From: Lentisphaerota bacterium
Lineage (GTDB): Bacteria > Verrucomicrobiota > Kiritimatiellia > RFP12 > UBA1067
DNA: 6,870 bases
Reading direction: 5' to 3'
Assembly (NCBI GenBank): GCA_015061765.1
Contig: SUVZ01000204.1
Coordinates: forward strand, 1 to 6,870
Numbering within the stretch: position 1 is the first letter of the stretch; each line of letters opens with the position of its first letter. The notes below the pieces were generated by a model. The model did no database searches. It saw only the letters and a list, made by a program, of their open reading frames with translations, and had not been told where the DNA came from. A program made the translations under genes and the position numbers. This document shows positions 1-6,823 of the stretch, piece by piece.

Positions 1-377
1 TCCCAAATTCCAATAACTGCGCCTCTTTAAATGAGATAAAACACCGACAGAACTGCCATCTCATAAGAACAGGTGCATTTACCTCAGCAATGGTGCATTT
101 AGTTTCGCGCACTACGAAATAATTCAGAACATAGATTAATCAAATTGCTCACACTTGTGCCAAGATGTCGGTCGTGCAGTGAACTTACGATTCAGAAATA
201 GCCGTCAATCCGTCCGTACGCCCAAAGGTCAAACAACCATTCAACGGAAGTGGCGACGCCTCTGCACGAAACAACAGCAGAAAGCTTTTCGTCTATGCGA
301 ACTTCTGCAGCTAAAGGCCCCGTTTCACATTGAAATTCTATCGGTCCAGGTTTTATCTGCTACCCGGTCTGATCAGC
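1..377. other. Gene-free stretch downstream of rimO
   Basis: This stretch lies 3' of the rimO stop codon and is visibly more AT-rich than the genes, especially in the first 150 bases. I see no convincing coding region on either strand. The longest open frame (plus strand, 155-397) has a basic, low-complexity translation with no recognisable motif and runs into the antisense of the rimO end. No tRNA cloverleaf and no stem followed by a T-run was found, so the terminator of rimO is not visible here. What it does hold is a pair of 10-bp direct repeats at 72-101 and a 7-bp inverted repeat (31-37 with 58-64, 20-nt loop). A modest stem-loop is possible around 280-310. It could contain a regulatory region for a gene to the left, or decayed sequence. 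Confidence 0.5.
72..101. repeat. Two 10-bp direct repeats at 20-bp spacing
   Basis: The sequence GGTGCATTTA occurs at 72-81 and again at 92-101, so the copies start exactly 20 bp apart, about two helical turns. This places both on the same face of the DNA, an arrangement common for tandem protein-binding sites. The core TGCATT is also found in the repeat units at the right end of the window (6824-6863). Whether it is an operator or a member of a dispersed repeat family cannot be decided from the sequence. Confidence 0.45.
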
Positions 378-1628
378 TTAAACAATCTCACCGATGAAAT
401 CGTATTCTCTGACTTCTATGAGACGCACAAGCACGAACTCGCCGACCGGTGCGATTGCGGCGTCCTCATCAGAGAACCGAACCACTCCATCGACATCAGG
501 AGCCTGGCTTTCGAGTCTGGCGACGCCCGGGGAGACGACCAGTGCCGGAAGTTCCAGCCCAACCATGGACTTCGCCTTCCTGTCCCAGATACGCTTCTGC
601 GCCGCCATGATCTTAAGTGCGCGCGACTGCGCCACCCTCATCGGCGGCCGCCCCTTCATCGCGGCTCCGGCGGTCCCCTCCTCGGGAGAATACGCAAACA
701 CGCCAAGATGATCGAACTGCATGCGCTTCACATCGGCAAGCATACGGGCGAAGGCCGCTGCCGTCTCGCCGGGAAAGCCTGTCATGACCGTCGTGCGCAG
801 AGTGACGCCCGGCACTGCGGCGCGGATGCGTTCCGCCGCCTCCTGCGTAGCTTTCACCGCGCTTCCGCGCGCCATTGCCTTCAGAACCGCCGGATCCGTA
901 TGCTGAAGCGGAACATCCACATACTTCACCGCTCGCGGACTCGTACGCATCCACCCAAGAAACTCATCCGTAATCTCATTCGGATAGGAATATAGGACGC
1001 GTACCATGAAATCGCCGCGAATCCTGTCCAGCGCCTTCAGCAAGGTGACAAGATTCGGCCTCGACTTTCCCGGGGCCGGCTTGAAGTCCACTCCGTAGAG
1101 CATCGGATCCTGCGCAATGACGTTCAGCTCACGCACTCCAGTGCGGACAAAATCACGCGCCTCCTTCAGAATCGCGCTCATCGGACGCGAACGGTACTTT
1201 CCACGAATCGCAGGAATCGCGCAGTATGCGCAACGGTGCGAGCATCCTTCCGCAATCTTCAGATACGCGAAAGCCTTTCCGGAAAGGCGAAGACCGGGAA
1301 TGCGCTGGCAACCGAACTTCTTGGGGACCCCTTCCCACGAATCGACGCCCTTGAAAAGTGACGCACGTTCGGGATATCGTTCCGGATAGCAGCCAGCGAC
1401 GAAAACGCGCTTCACCGCGCCCTTGCGTTTGAGGGATAGGGCTCTTCGAATCTCACGCTCCGCCTCCTCACGGGCGGACTCGATGAACGCGCACGTATTG
1501 ACGACAAGCGCGTCACAACGGTCAGGGGTGGACGAAAGAGTCCACCCCTCGGAGAGCATGCGACCTACCCGCACCTCGAGATCGGCCGCGTTCTTTGCGC
1601 AGCCGAGACTGACCAGCCCTACGGTCAC
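378..1628 (-). CDS. rimO: Ribosomal protein S12 methylthiotransferase RimO
   Basis: A 416-residue radical-SAM enzyme of the methylthiotransferase family. RimO uses two [4Fe-4S] clusters and S-adenosylmethionine to put a methylthio group on the conserved aspartate of ribosomal protein S12 (Asp89 in E. coli). The N-terminal domain has the three cluster cysteines C10 (in SLGCAKN), C46 (in VVNTCAF) and C80 (in VAGCYPE). The radical-SAM motif CSHRCAYC gives C129, C133 and C136. Residues 241-247 or so read DVPLQHT, and the C-terminal end (EYDFIGEIV) fits the TRAM domain that ends the family. The SLGCAKN start and PLQHT motif favour RimO over the tRNA enzyme MiaB. The spacing from C80 to C129 appears shorter than in the E. 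coli and Thermotoga proteins, as I recall them. The start is GTG, in the 4-nt overlap GTGA with the rpiB-glyA stop. No good Shine-Dalgarno site precedes it, so translation probably depends on coupling to the upstream gene. The stop is TAA. Confidence 0.95.
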   Translation of the reverse strand: MTVGLVSLGCAKNAADLEVRVGRMLSEGWTLSSTPDRCDALVVNTCAFIESAREEAEREIRRALSLKRKGAVKRVFVAGCYPERYPERASLFKGVDSWEGVPKKFGCQRIPGLRLSGKAFAYLKIAEGCSHRCAYCAIPAIRGKYRSRPMSAILKEARDFVRTGVRELNVIAQDPMLYGVDFKPAPGKSRPNLVTLLKALDRIRGDFMVRVLYSYPNEITDEFLGWMRTSPRAVKYVDVPLQHTDPAVLKAMARGSAVKATQEAAERIRAAVPGVTLRTTVMTGFPGETAAAFARMLADVKRMQFDHLGVFAYSPEEGTAGAAMKGRPPMRVAQSRALKIMAAQKRIWDRKAKSMVGLELPALVVSPGVARLESQAPDVDGVVRFSDEDAAIAPVGEFVLVRLIEVREYDFIGEIV

Positions 1629-3292
1629 GGAACAGGGAATCCAGCCACGAGCTTGGCGGCTTCCGCCTTCACCTTCTGCTGGAGTTCGACGTTTGTGATG
1701 TCAGAAAGGATGTCGGCGATCCAACCGCCTATCTTGGCGGCCTCAGCCTCCTTCATGCCGCGCGTCGTGATGGACGCCGTGCCCACGCGGATGCCACTCG
1801 TCTTGAACGGAGACTCCGTATCGTACGGGATCGTGTTCTTGTTCACCACAATGCCGGCATTGTCGAGCGCGGCGGCGGCATCCTTGCCCGTCATGCCCTT
1901 CTGCTTGACGTCGACGAGGAAGAGATGATTGTCGGTGCCGCCGCTCACGATGCGGAAACCGCGATCCTGGACCGCCTTGCACATCGCCTTGCAATTCTTG
2001 ACAATCTGCGCGGCGTATTCCTTCATCTCGGGCTGCATCCACTCGCGGAAGCAAATCGCCTTGGCGGCGATAATGTTCTCGAGCGGGCCACCCTGCATTC
2101 CGGGGAACACAGCGGAATCGAGCGCCTTGGCGTACTGCTCCTTGCAGAGCACGAGACCGCCACGCGGGCCACGAAGGGTCTTGTGCGTGGTGGAGGTGAC
2201 GAAGTCGGCGTAGGGAACTGGCGACTCGTGCGCACCACCGGCGACAAGGCCGGCGATGTGAGCCATGTCCACAAGCATGATCGCACCGCACTTGTCGCAG
2301 ATTTCGCGGATGCGCTTGAAGTCGATCGCACGCGGATAGGCACTGGCGCCGGAAAGGAGAATCTTCGGCCTGACCTCCATAGCCTGCTTTTCAAGGGCAT
2401 CATAGTCAAGACACTCAGTCTCACGGTCAACCGTATACGGAACGATGTTGTAGAGCTTGCCCGAGAAGTTGACGGGAGAGCCGTGGGAGAGGTGACCTCC
2501 CTGGTCAAGCGAGAGCGAAAGGATCGTGTCTCCGGGCTTGATCGTGGCGAGATACACCGCCATGTTCGCCGCGCTGCCGCAGTGCGGCTGTACATTCGCG
2601 TGGTCGGCCCCGAACAGCTCGCATGCACGCTTGCGGGCAAGCTCCTCTGCTGCGTCAACAGGCAGGCAACCCGAATACCAGCGCTTGCCCGGATATCCCT
2701 CGGCATATTTGTTCATCAACACGCTGCCTGCGGCAAGACGGACCGCGCGTGAAGAGGTGTTCTCGGACGCAATGAGGTTGATTTCGGTATCTTCCTGATC
2801 GACCTGAGCCTTGATAGCAGCCCAAACCTCGGCATCCTCCTTCGCGAGGAGGGAGAAATCGGAAAGGCGCTTCGCGCGCTCCAGCTTTGCACGGCGAACC
2901 GCATGACGGGCAGTTTCATCGACAGGCGCCGCGACAAATGCGTTCAGCATGTCGTAGGCGGTCTTCTCATCCGTCTCGTCTGCACCGATGCAGAGGACGT
3001 TGGCACCGTTGTGCCTGCGAGCGATCTCGGCCTCGCTGACGGAACGGCAGAGCGCCGCGCGGACGCCTTGGAAGCGGTTTGCCGCCATAGACATTCCCAT
3101 ACCAGTACGGCAGATCAGAACGCCAAAATCGACATCGCCCTTTGCGACGGCCATGGCGACGTCAGCAGCATAGTCAGGATAATCGCAAGCTTCAGGATCA
3201 AAGCAACCGCAGTCACTGCAATCCTTGAAAGCGGCCATAAGCTTGGCCTTGAGTTCGAATCCGCCGTGATCGGCGCCGATGGCAATCTTCAT
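1625..3292 (-). CDS. Fused ribose-5-phosphate isomerase B / serine hydroxymethyltransferase
   Basis: A 555-residue protein with two complete enzymes. Residues 1-145 are RpiB, which interconverts ribose 5-phosphate and ribulose 5-phosphate: GADHGG (D8, H9), DYPDYA, the active-site Cys C61 in [16 protein letters not shown] with H94, and a phosphate-site ARHxxRR (R129, H130, R133). Residues about 152-555 are SHMT (GlyA), a PLP enzyme making glycine and 5,10-methylene-tetrahydrofolate from serine: [32 protein letters not shown] (D342, H345), the PLP lysine K371 in [11 protein letters not shown], and SGIRVGT with R502. The two are joined without a spacer domain and neither is shortened. Oddities are Arg instead of the usual Gly after C61, and Trp in place of the first Tyr of the SHMT YY pair. 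The start at 3292 is preferred to an in-frame ATG at 3331: the RpiB family starts with MKIAIGADH, and GAAAGGT lies 8 nt upstream of 3292. The 3331 codon also lies upstream of the predicted transcription start. The gene is cytosolic and likely co-transcribed with rimO. Confidence 0.95.
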   Translation of the reverse strand: MKIAIGADHGGFELKAKLMAAFKDCSDCGCFDPEACDYPDYAADVAMAVAKGDVDFGVLICRTGMGMSMAANRFQGVRAALCRSVSEAEIARRHNGANVLCIGADETDEKTAYDMLNAFVAAPVDETARHAVRRAKLERAKRLSDFSLLAKEDAEVWAAIKAQVDQEDTEINLIASENTSSRAVRLAAGSVLMNKYAEGYPGKRWYSGCLPVDAAEELARKRACELFGADHANVQPHCGSAANMAVYLATIKPGDTILSLSLDQGGHLSHGSPVNFSGKLYNIVPYTVDRETECLDYDALEKQAMEVRPKILLSGASAYPRAIDFKRIREICDKCGAIMLVDMAHIAGLVAGGAHESPVPYADFVTSTTHKTLRGPRGGLVLCKEQYAKALDSAVFPGMQGGPLENIIAAKAICFREWMQPEMKEYAAQIVKNCKAMCKAVQDRGFRIVSGGTDNHLFLVDVKQKGMTGKDAAAALDNAGIVVNKNTIPYDTESPFKTSGIRVGTASITTRGMKEAEAAKIGGWIADILSDITNVELQQKVKAEAAKLVAGFPVP

Positions 3293-3300
3293 TTGTGTGG

Positions 3301-3307
3301 ACCTTTC
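3301..3307 (-). promoter_or_regulatory. Ribosome binding site of rpiB-glyA
   Basis: The minus strand reads GAAAGGT, followed by 8 nt and the ATG at 3292. This spacing is near ideal and decides the start at 3292 rather than the in-frame ATG at 3331. Confidence 0.7.
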
Positions 3308-3321
3308 GTAAATTTCCGCAT

Positions 3322-3350
3322 ATTGTACCAAAAGCGGCCCTGAGGTTCAA
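3322..3350 (-). promoter_or_regulatory. Sigma70-type promoter of rpiB-glyA-rimO
   Basis: On the minus strand a -35 box TTGAAC (3345-3350, four of six consensus bases) and a -10 box TACAAT (3322-3327, five of six) are separated by exactly 17 bp. The transcription start would fall near 3315, giving a leader of about 20-25 nt that still holds the ribosome binding site. A weaker alternative lies further upstream: TTGTTC (3390-3395), 18 bp, TTTAAT (3366-3371). The imperfect palindrome CAATGCCCATTG overlaps the -35 box and could be an operator, but it is short. Confidence 0.65.
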
Positions 3351-3485
3351 TGGGCATTGCATTTCATTAAAGCGAATCACTGTGCAGACGAACAATAAAG
3401 TCAACAGCCGAACCACCCTACTGGGGCATCAGCCATCTCGCCCGTCAGAAATCGACGCGCAAAATCTCCCTGACTTCCTCGTCCA

Positions 3486-4037
3486 TCATATCTCTACGGC
3501 CCCTTTTCTCAAGACCGCAATGGTGCCGTCCGCTTCCACGCGTACGACGGTGGACGCAACGCCGCCAGGCGATGCGCCATCATCAACTACCAAATCCGCC
3601 GAAAGTCCGATGTCCGCCAAAGCCTGAGGTGCATCAATCGCCGGTCGCCCTCCTGAAAGATTCGCGCTTGTCACCTTCAGAACTCCACCACACAGCGCGA
3701 GAAGCCTACGCGTCCAGGCATGATCCGGCACTCTAAAACCTTCATTGCCCAAGACCATCGTCAAAGCGCCAGGCCAATGTCGTGCCGCCAGTTCCGACGC
3801 CTTTTCCGGGAAGCAAAAACCAAACGCACAGACCGCCGCCGCATCAGCAGCAAGAAACGCGATCTTCTTTCCGCTTTCACGTCCCTTTATCGTGTACAAC
3901 CTTTCGACGGCATCCGGGAATGCCGGATGCGCAGCAAGACCATACACCGTGTCCGTGGGAATCACAGCAACACCACCTGAATTAAGAAGTGCCGCCGCCA
4001 CTTCAAGCGACACATCATCGCATGGAAGAACTTTCAT
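3486..4037 (-). CDS. tsaC: Threonylcarbamoyl-AMP synthase (YrdC/TsaC family)
   Basis: A 183-residue YrdC-fold protein. TsaC makes L-threonylcarbamoyladenylate from threonine, bicarbonate and ATP, the first step of the universal t6A37 modification of ANN-decoding tRNAs; the TsaBDE proteins complete it. Visible family features are IPTDTVYGLAAHP (residues 26-38), IKGRESGKK with the KxR pair K51 and R53, HWPGALT (87-93), VTSANLSGG with the SxN pair S124 and N126, and SPGGVASTVV near the end. The length fits the short TsaC type (E. coli about 190 residues) and excludes the longer Sua5 type with a C-terminal domain. The paralogue YciO has the same fold and cannot be wholly excluded. The start at 4037 is chosen because MKVLPCDDVSLEVAAALLNSG fits the family N-terminus. 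A longer frame from 4160 would add 41 unconserved residues, overlap secDF and run through the hairpin. The ribosome binding site is poor: AAAGG only 3-4 nt from ATG, with GAAG further up. The stop is TGA at 3486-3488. Confidence 0.9.
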   Translation of the reverse strand: MKVLPCDDVSLEVAAALLNSGGVAVIPTDTVYGLAAHPAFPDAVERLYTIKGRESGKKIAFLAADAAAVCAFGFCFPEKASELAARHWPGALTMVLGNEGFRVPDHAWTRRLLALCGGVLKVTSANLSGGRPAIDAPQALADIGLSADLVVDDGASPGGVASTVVRVEADGTIAVLRKGAVEI

Positions 4038-4064
4038 GCACCTTTTCTTCGCGGCCGTCCCTGT

Positions 4065-4097
4065 GATTCCAAGGTGAATCCGATGCACCTTGGAATC
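4065..4097 (-). other. Perfect 12-bp stem-loop between secDF and tsaC
   Basis: The minus strand carries GATTCCAAGGTG (4086-4097), a 9-nt loop, then the exact reverse complement CACCTTGGAATC (4065-4076). It begins 8 nt after the secDF stop and ends about 27 nt before the tsaC start. No T-run follows on either strand, so it is not a classical intrinsic terminator. It may be a weak terminator or attenuator, a 3'-end stabiliser of the secDF message, or a processing site that lowers tsaC expression relative to secDF. Confidence 0.7.
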
Positions 4098-4105
4098 TAT
4101 TGGAC

Positions 4106-6664
4106 TCAACCCTGCTGGAGCTGTTCCTTGTCGAACTGGGGACGCTTGCCGCGATACCACCAGATCATGATCGGCAATGCGATGAAGAGCGACGAATACG
4201 TACCGGCCATGATGCCGATGAGCATCGTGAGCGCAAAGTCGAAGATGGAACCGTCGCCGAAGCAGAAGAGCGCCAACACCGCAAAGAGAGTCGTGAGAGA
4301 CGTAATGACCGTACGAGAGAGCGTCATGTTCACAGCTCGGTTGCAGAGATCCTTGAACGGAGTCTTCTGGTCCTTGCGGAGGTCTTCACGGATGCGGTCG
4401 AACACGACGATCGTATCGTTCACGGAGTAGCCGATGATCGTGAGAATCGCCGTCACGACGATGAGCGACACCTGACGTCCGCAAAGAGAGAAGATACCGA
4501 GCGAGATGAGCGCGTCGTGAGCAAGAGCCGCAAGGGCACCGAGACCGAACCCGAACTCAAAGCGGAATCCGACATAGATGAGAATCGCACAGAGCGAGAG
4601 GATCACGGCCCATGTTCCGGACTTCTTGAGGTCCGCACCGACCATTGAACCGACTTCATCCACTGAAACCTGCTTGAATGCGGCATCAGGGAACTTCTCC
4701 TGAAGAAGCTTGGTCACGTGGGCGCCGACGTCGCGGTTCTCGAGAGCCTGCCCCTTCACCGTCTCAGCCGTCTCACCCGTCTTCACAAGAAGCGTGGTGT
4801 CGCCAACGCCCTCCTGATACTGGATGATGGCGGCATTGTCGAAAGCGTCCATCGCCTTGCGAATGTCACCAACGGCAGGCTTCTTGGCCTGATCCAATGA
4901 ATACACGATCGAGGTACCGCCCGTGAGATCGACCGCAAGCACGCTTGCACGATTAGTGTTGAAACGGAATACAAAGATCGCAAGGGACACGACGATGACC
5001 GCAAGCGAAATGAGAGACATCGTCTTTCCGAACTTGACGAACGGCACCTTCGGAGTACGCGAGAAAGCCTTGAGCATGCGGAACGGCTTGGTGCGACCCG
5101 CATCGACAAAGTTGTCGAGGAGAAGTCTCGTCACCACAACTGCAGTGAACATGGAAAGCACGACACCGGCGGTGAGCGTAATCGCGAATCCGCGAACAGG
5201 GCCAGTACCGACGATGAAGAGGATGATGCCCGTAACAATCGTCGTGATGTTGGAGTCGAGAATTGCGGTGAACGCACGGCCGTAGCCGTTCTTGATTGCG
5301 ACGCCAGCCGTACGGTTGGCCTCAAACTCCTCGCGGATACGCTCGAAGATCAGCACGTTAGCGTCAACCGCCATGCCAAGCGTAAGCACGAGACCTGCAA
5401 TGCCGGGCATCGTGAGCACGGGAAGCGCCAGAGATCCGGAACCACCCATCGTGGCATCCTTGGCGAACACACCGAGAACGTTCGCAACGAGAACGAGTGC
5501 CGCGGGCAGGAGCACCACATCGAGGAAGAGCGCCACATTTGCGACAAGACCGGTAAACCAGTAGTAGAAGAACATGAAGAGTGCCACAAGACCAAAACCG
5601 AGACCCGCCGCCACGATACCGGCGTTGATTGCATCTTCACCGACCGTAGGGGCGACGGAGGACTCCGCGAGGATCATGAGGGGGGCGGGAAGCGCACCGG
5701 AGTTGAGGTCGTTGGCCAGCTGCTGGGCTTCGGCGGCAGTGAAGTGACCGGTAATCTGCCCGTGCGCACCGATCTCGCTCTGGAGCACAGGAGCGGATAC
5801 GAGGATGCCGTCAAGGATGATGGCGAGCTGACGACCGCGGTCCGTGGGGTTCTTGGGACCATGTGCGATATAGTTGCGCGTGAGGGTAGAGAACGTGCGG
5901 GCACCGGCAGAGTTGAGCGAGAAGGAAATCGCGAGCGAACCAGCCATGTCGCGCTCGACATGTGCGGAGACGAGCGCATCGCCCGTCAGCTCCGTCTTGC
6001 GGGACACGAAGTTAGGGGAATAGGTGCCGTCGCCATTCTTCTCAAGCATGAACTGATAGCGAGGATCGGGAGACTGGAACGCGGCGAGACGGGCGGCATA
6101 ACCCTTCGCGGATGCGATTTCAGCATAGTTCTCGACACGCTCGTAACCGGAACCGCTGGAACTCTTGCGGTAGCCTTCAGGGCTGACGTCGCGGCTGAGG
6201 AGCTTGTTGCAGAGCTCGGCATTGCGCGGATGCGTAAGACGGAACTCGAGGAACGCTGCAGACTGAAGCGAACGCTTCGCCGCCCTGCGCGTCTCCTCAT
6301 CGACACCGGGAAGCTGGACGAGAAGGCGATGGTCCTTCATTCCCTGAATGACAGGCTCATTCATACCCATGCCGTCGATGCGGCGGCGGACAACCTGAAT
6401 GATTCGGGCGTCACAACCCTGCAGGGTGGCCTGCATCTTCTTTTCAATGGCCCCGATCTCATTGGTGATGGCTGGGTTCTCTGCGATAATGGACTCGCGA
6501 AGCTTATCCTTATCGACACCCATCGTAAACGAGGTACCGCCTTTCAGATCAAGACCGAAGCGGAGCTTCTCCTTCACCGGGAACGTAACATATATAGAGA
6601 ATACCGCGATAATGAGAAGTGCGAGCCACTTCCAGATATCGTTGCGCATCGAATCAGATTTCAT
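4106..6664 (-). CDS. secDF: Protein translocase subunit SecDF (fused SecD-SecF)
   Basis: An 852-residue RND-family membrane protein. SecDF works with SecYEG and SecA at the inner membrane and uses the proton gradient to pull exported proteins outward. Residues 1-525 or so are SecD: first membrane segment about 12-29, FGLDLKGGTSF (36-46), RRRIDGMGMNEPVIQ (93-107), VQLPGV, a large periplasmic domain to about 340, TVGEDAI, and five further segments including LTLGMAVDANVLIFERIREE (427-446), which has the conserved membrane Asp at 434. Residues about 535-852 are SecF: membrane segment 549-567, VDLTGGTS (578-585), a small periplasmic domain, then five segments including GYSVNDTIVVFDRIRE (745-760) with Asp 750. 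The total of about twelve segments and both proton-relay motifs suggests a working protein. SecD is shorter than in E. coli. The start ATG at 6664 has AAGGA six nt upstream; an ATG five codons later would be badly spaced. A strong promoter sits immediately upstream and no yajC is seen next to it within the window. Confidence 0.97.
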   Translation of the reverse strand: MKSDSMRNDIWKWLALLIIAVFSIYVTFPVKEKLRFGLDLKGGTSFTMGVDKDKLRESIIAENPAITNEIGAIEKKMQATLQGCDARIIQVVRRRIDGMGMNEPVIQGMKDHRLLVQLPGVDEETRRAAKRSLQSAAFLEFRLTHPRNAELCNKLLSRDVSPEGYRKSSSGSGYERVENYAEIASAKGYAARLAAFQSPDPRYQFMLEKNGDGTYSPNFVSRKTELTGDALVSAHVERDMAGSLAISFSLNSAGARTFSTLTRNYIAHGPKNPTDRGRQLAIILDGILVSAPVLQSEIGAHGQITGHFTAAEAQQLANDLNSGALPAPLMILAESSVAPTVGEDAINAGIVAAGLGFGLVALFMFFYYWFTGLVANVALFLDVVLLPAALVLVANVLGVFAKDATMGGSGSLALPVLTMPGIAGLVLTLGMAVDANVLIFERIREEFEANRTAGVAIKNGYGRAFTAILDSNITTIVTGIILFIVGTGPVRGFAITLTAGVVLSMFTAVVVTRLLLDNFVDAGRTKPFRMLKAFSRTPKVPFVKFGKTMSLISLAVIVVSLAIFVFRFNTNRASVLAVDLTGGTSIVYSLDQAKKPAVGDIRKAMDAFDNAAIIQYQEGVGDTTLLVKTGETAETVKGQALENRDVGAHVTKLLQEKFPDAAFKQVSVDEVGSMVGADLKKSGTWAVILSLCAILIYVGFRFEFGFGLGALAALAHDALISLGIFSLCGRQVSLIVVTAILTIIGYSVNDTIVVFDRIREDLRKDQKTPFKDLCNRAVNMTLSRTVITSLTTLFAVLALFCFGDGSIFDFALTMLIGIMAGTYSSLFIALPIMIWWYRGKRPQFDKEQLQQG

Positions 6665-6670
6665 CTTTTT

Positions 6671-6675
6671 TCCTT
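6671..6675 (-). promoter_or_regulatory. Ribosome binding site of secDF
   Basis: AAGGA on the minus strand followed by six nt (AAAAAG) and the ATG at 6664. It selects this start over the second in-frame ATG at 6649. Confidence 0.75.
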
Positions 6676-6701
6676 ATGTGTCCTAAAAAATAGAAGCTCA
6701 A

Positions 6702-6730
6702 ATTATACTATATGCTTGATTTAATTTCAA
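6702..6730 (-). promoter_or_regulatory. Near-consensus sigma70-type promoter of secDF
   Basis: The minus strand has -35 TTGAAA (6725-6730, five of six consensus bases), a 17-bp spacer and -10 TATAAT (6702-6707, perfect). The predicted transcription start is near 6695, giving a leader of about 30 nt. The surrounding DNA is very AT-rich, as is usual for a strong promoter. The next gene in the direction of transcription is secDF, and tsaC is probably read from the same promoter. Confidence 0.8.
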
Positions 6731-6762
6731 GCGCATAAAAATATCCTGATAAGAGGTGACAA

Positions 6763-6813
6763 GACAAAGTAAATGCGACTACCCGCGAAGCGGGGCGTCG
6801 CATTTACTTTGTC
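6763..6813. repeat. 51-bp palindromic intergenic unit
   Basis: The 17-bp arm GACAAAGTAAATGCGAC (6763-6779) is matched by its exact reverse complement at 6797-6813. The 17-nt centre itself holds CCCGC-GAA-GCGGG (6782-6794), so the whole unit can fold into a long hairpin with one 2x2 internal loop and a three-base top loop. There is no T-run beside either end, so it does not look like an intrinsic terminator, although it lies 33 bp upstream of the secDF -35 box and could end transcription arriving from the right. The design (long arms, GC-rich tip, intergenic location) resembles REP- or BIME-like dispersed elements. I see no open frame or mobile gene in it. Confidence 0.8.
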
Positions 6814-6823
6814 GTACGGCATA

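Larger units (their letters stand above)
3293..3485 (-). other. Spacer between tsaC and rpiB-glyA
   Basis: A 193-nt spacer separates tsaC from the fused gene. It holds the promoter and ribosome binding site listed separately. At its tsaC end is a 14-codon reading frame (3445-3489, minus strand, MMDEEVREILRVDF) whose ATG overlaps the tsaC stop in an ATGA. No stem followed by a T-run is visible, so read-through from tsaC into rpiB-glyA is possible in addition to the internal promoter. Confidence 0.5.

Noticed and set aside
280..310. Stem-loop in the left gene-free stretch as a small RNA or rimO terminator
   Set aside because: The stem is only about six pairs plus a short inner helix with unequal loops, and no T-run follows; it is within what chance gives.
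155..397. 80-residue plus-strand frame near the left end
   Set aside because: Basic, motif-free translation, no clear ribosome binding site, and it ends inside the antisense of rimO.
1925..2752. Long plus-strand open frame antisense to the SHMT part of the fused gene
   Set aside because: No motif or ribosome binding site supports it, and the minus strand is a clear SHMT; a shadow frame.
3213..3416. Minus-strand frame beginning VRLLTLLFVCT, recalling the start of low-molecular-weight phosphatases (LFVCTGNTCRSP), whose gene (ywlE) lies between ywlC and rpiB in Bacillus
   Set aside because: The match ends at LLFVCT: the phosphate-binding loop GNTCRS is absent, the frame overlaps the rpiB start, and the segment holds the rpiB-glyA promoter. 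Six hydrophobic residues can match by chance.
4038..4160. Upstream ATG for tsaC at 4160, adding 41 residues
   Set aside because: The extension overlaps secDF, is encoded partly by the hairpin, and does not resemble the YrdC family N-terminus, which starts at the ATG at 4037.
5744..6724. Long plus-strand open frame antisense to the SecD part of secDF
   Set aside because: Its translation has no recognisable domain, and the opposite strand encodes a well-conserved SecD. It also runs through the secDF promoter. It is a shadow of GC-rich codon use.
6763..6813. CRISPR repeat or intrinsic terminator reading of the palindrome
   Set aside because: There are no regularly spaced copies with unique spacers, and no T-run follows the stem on either strand.
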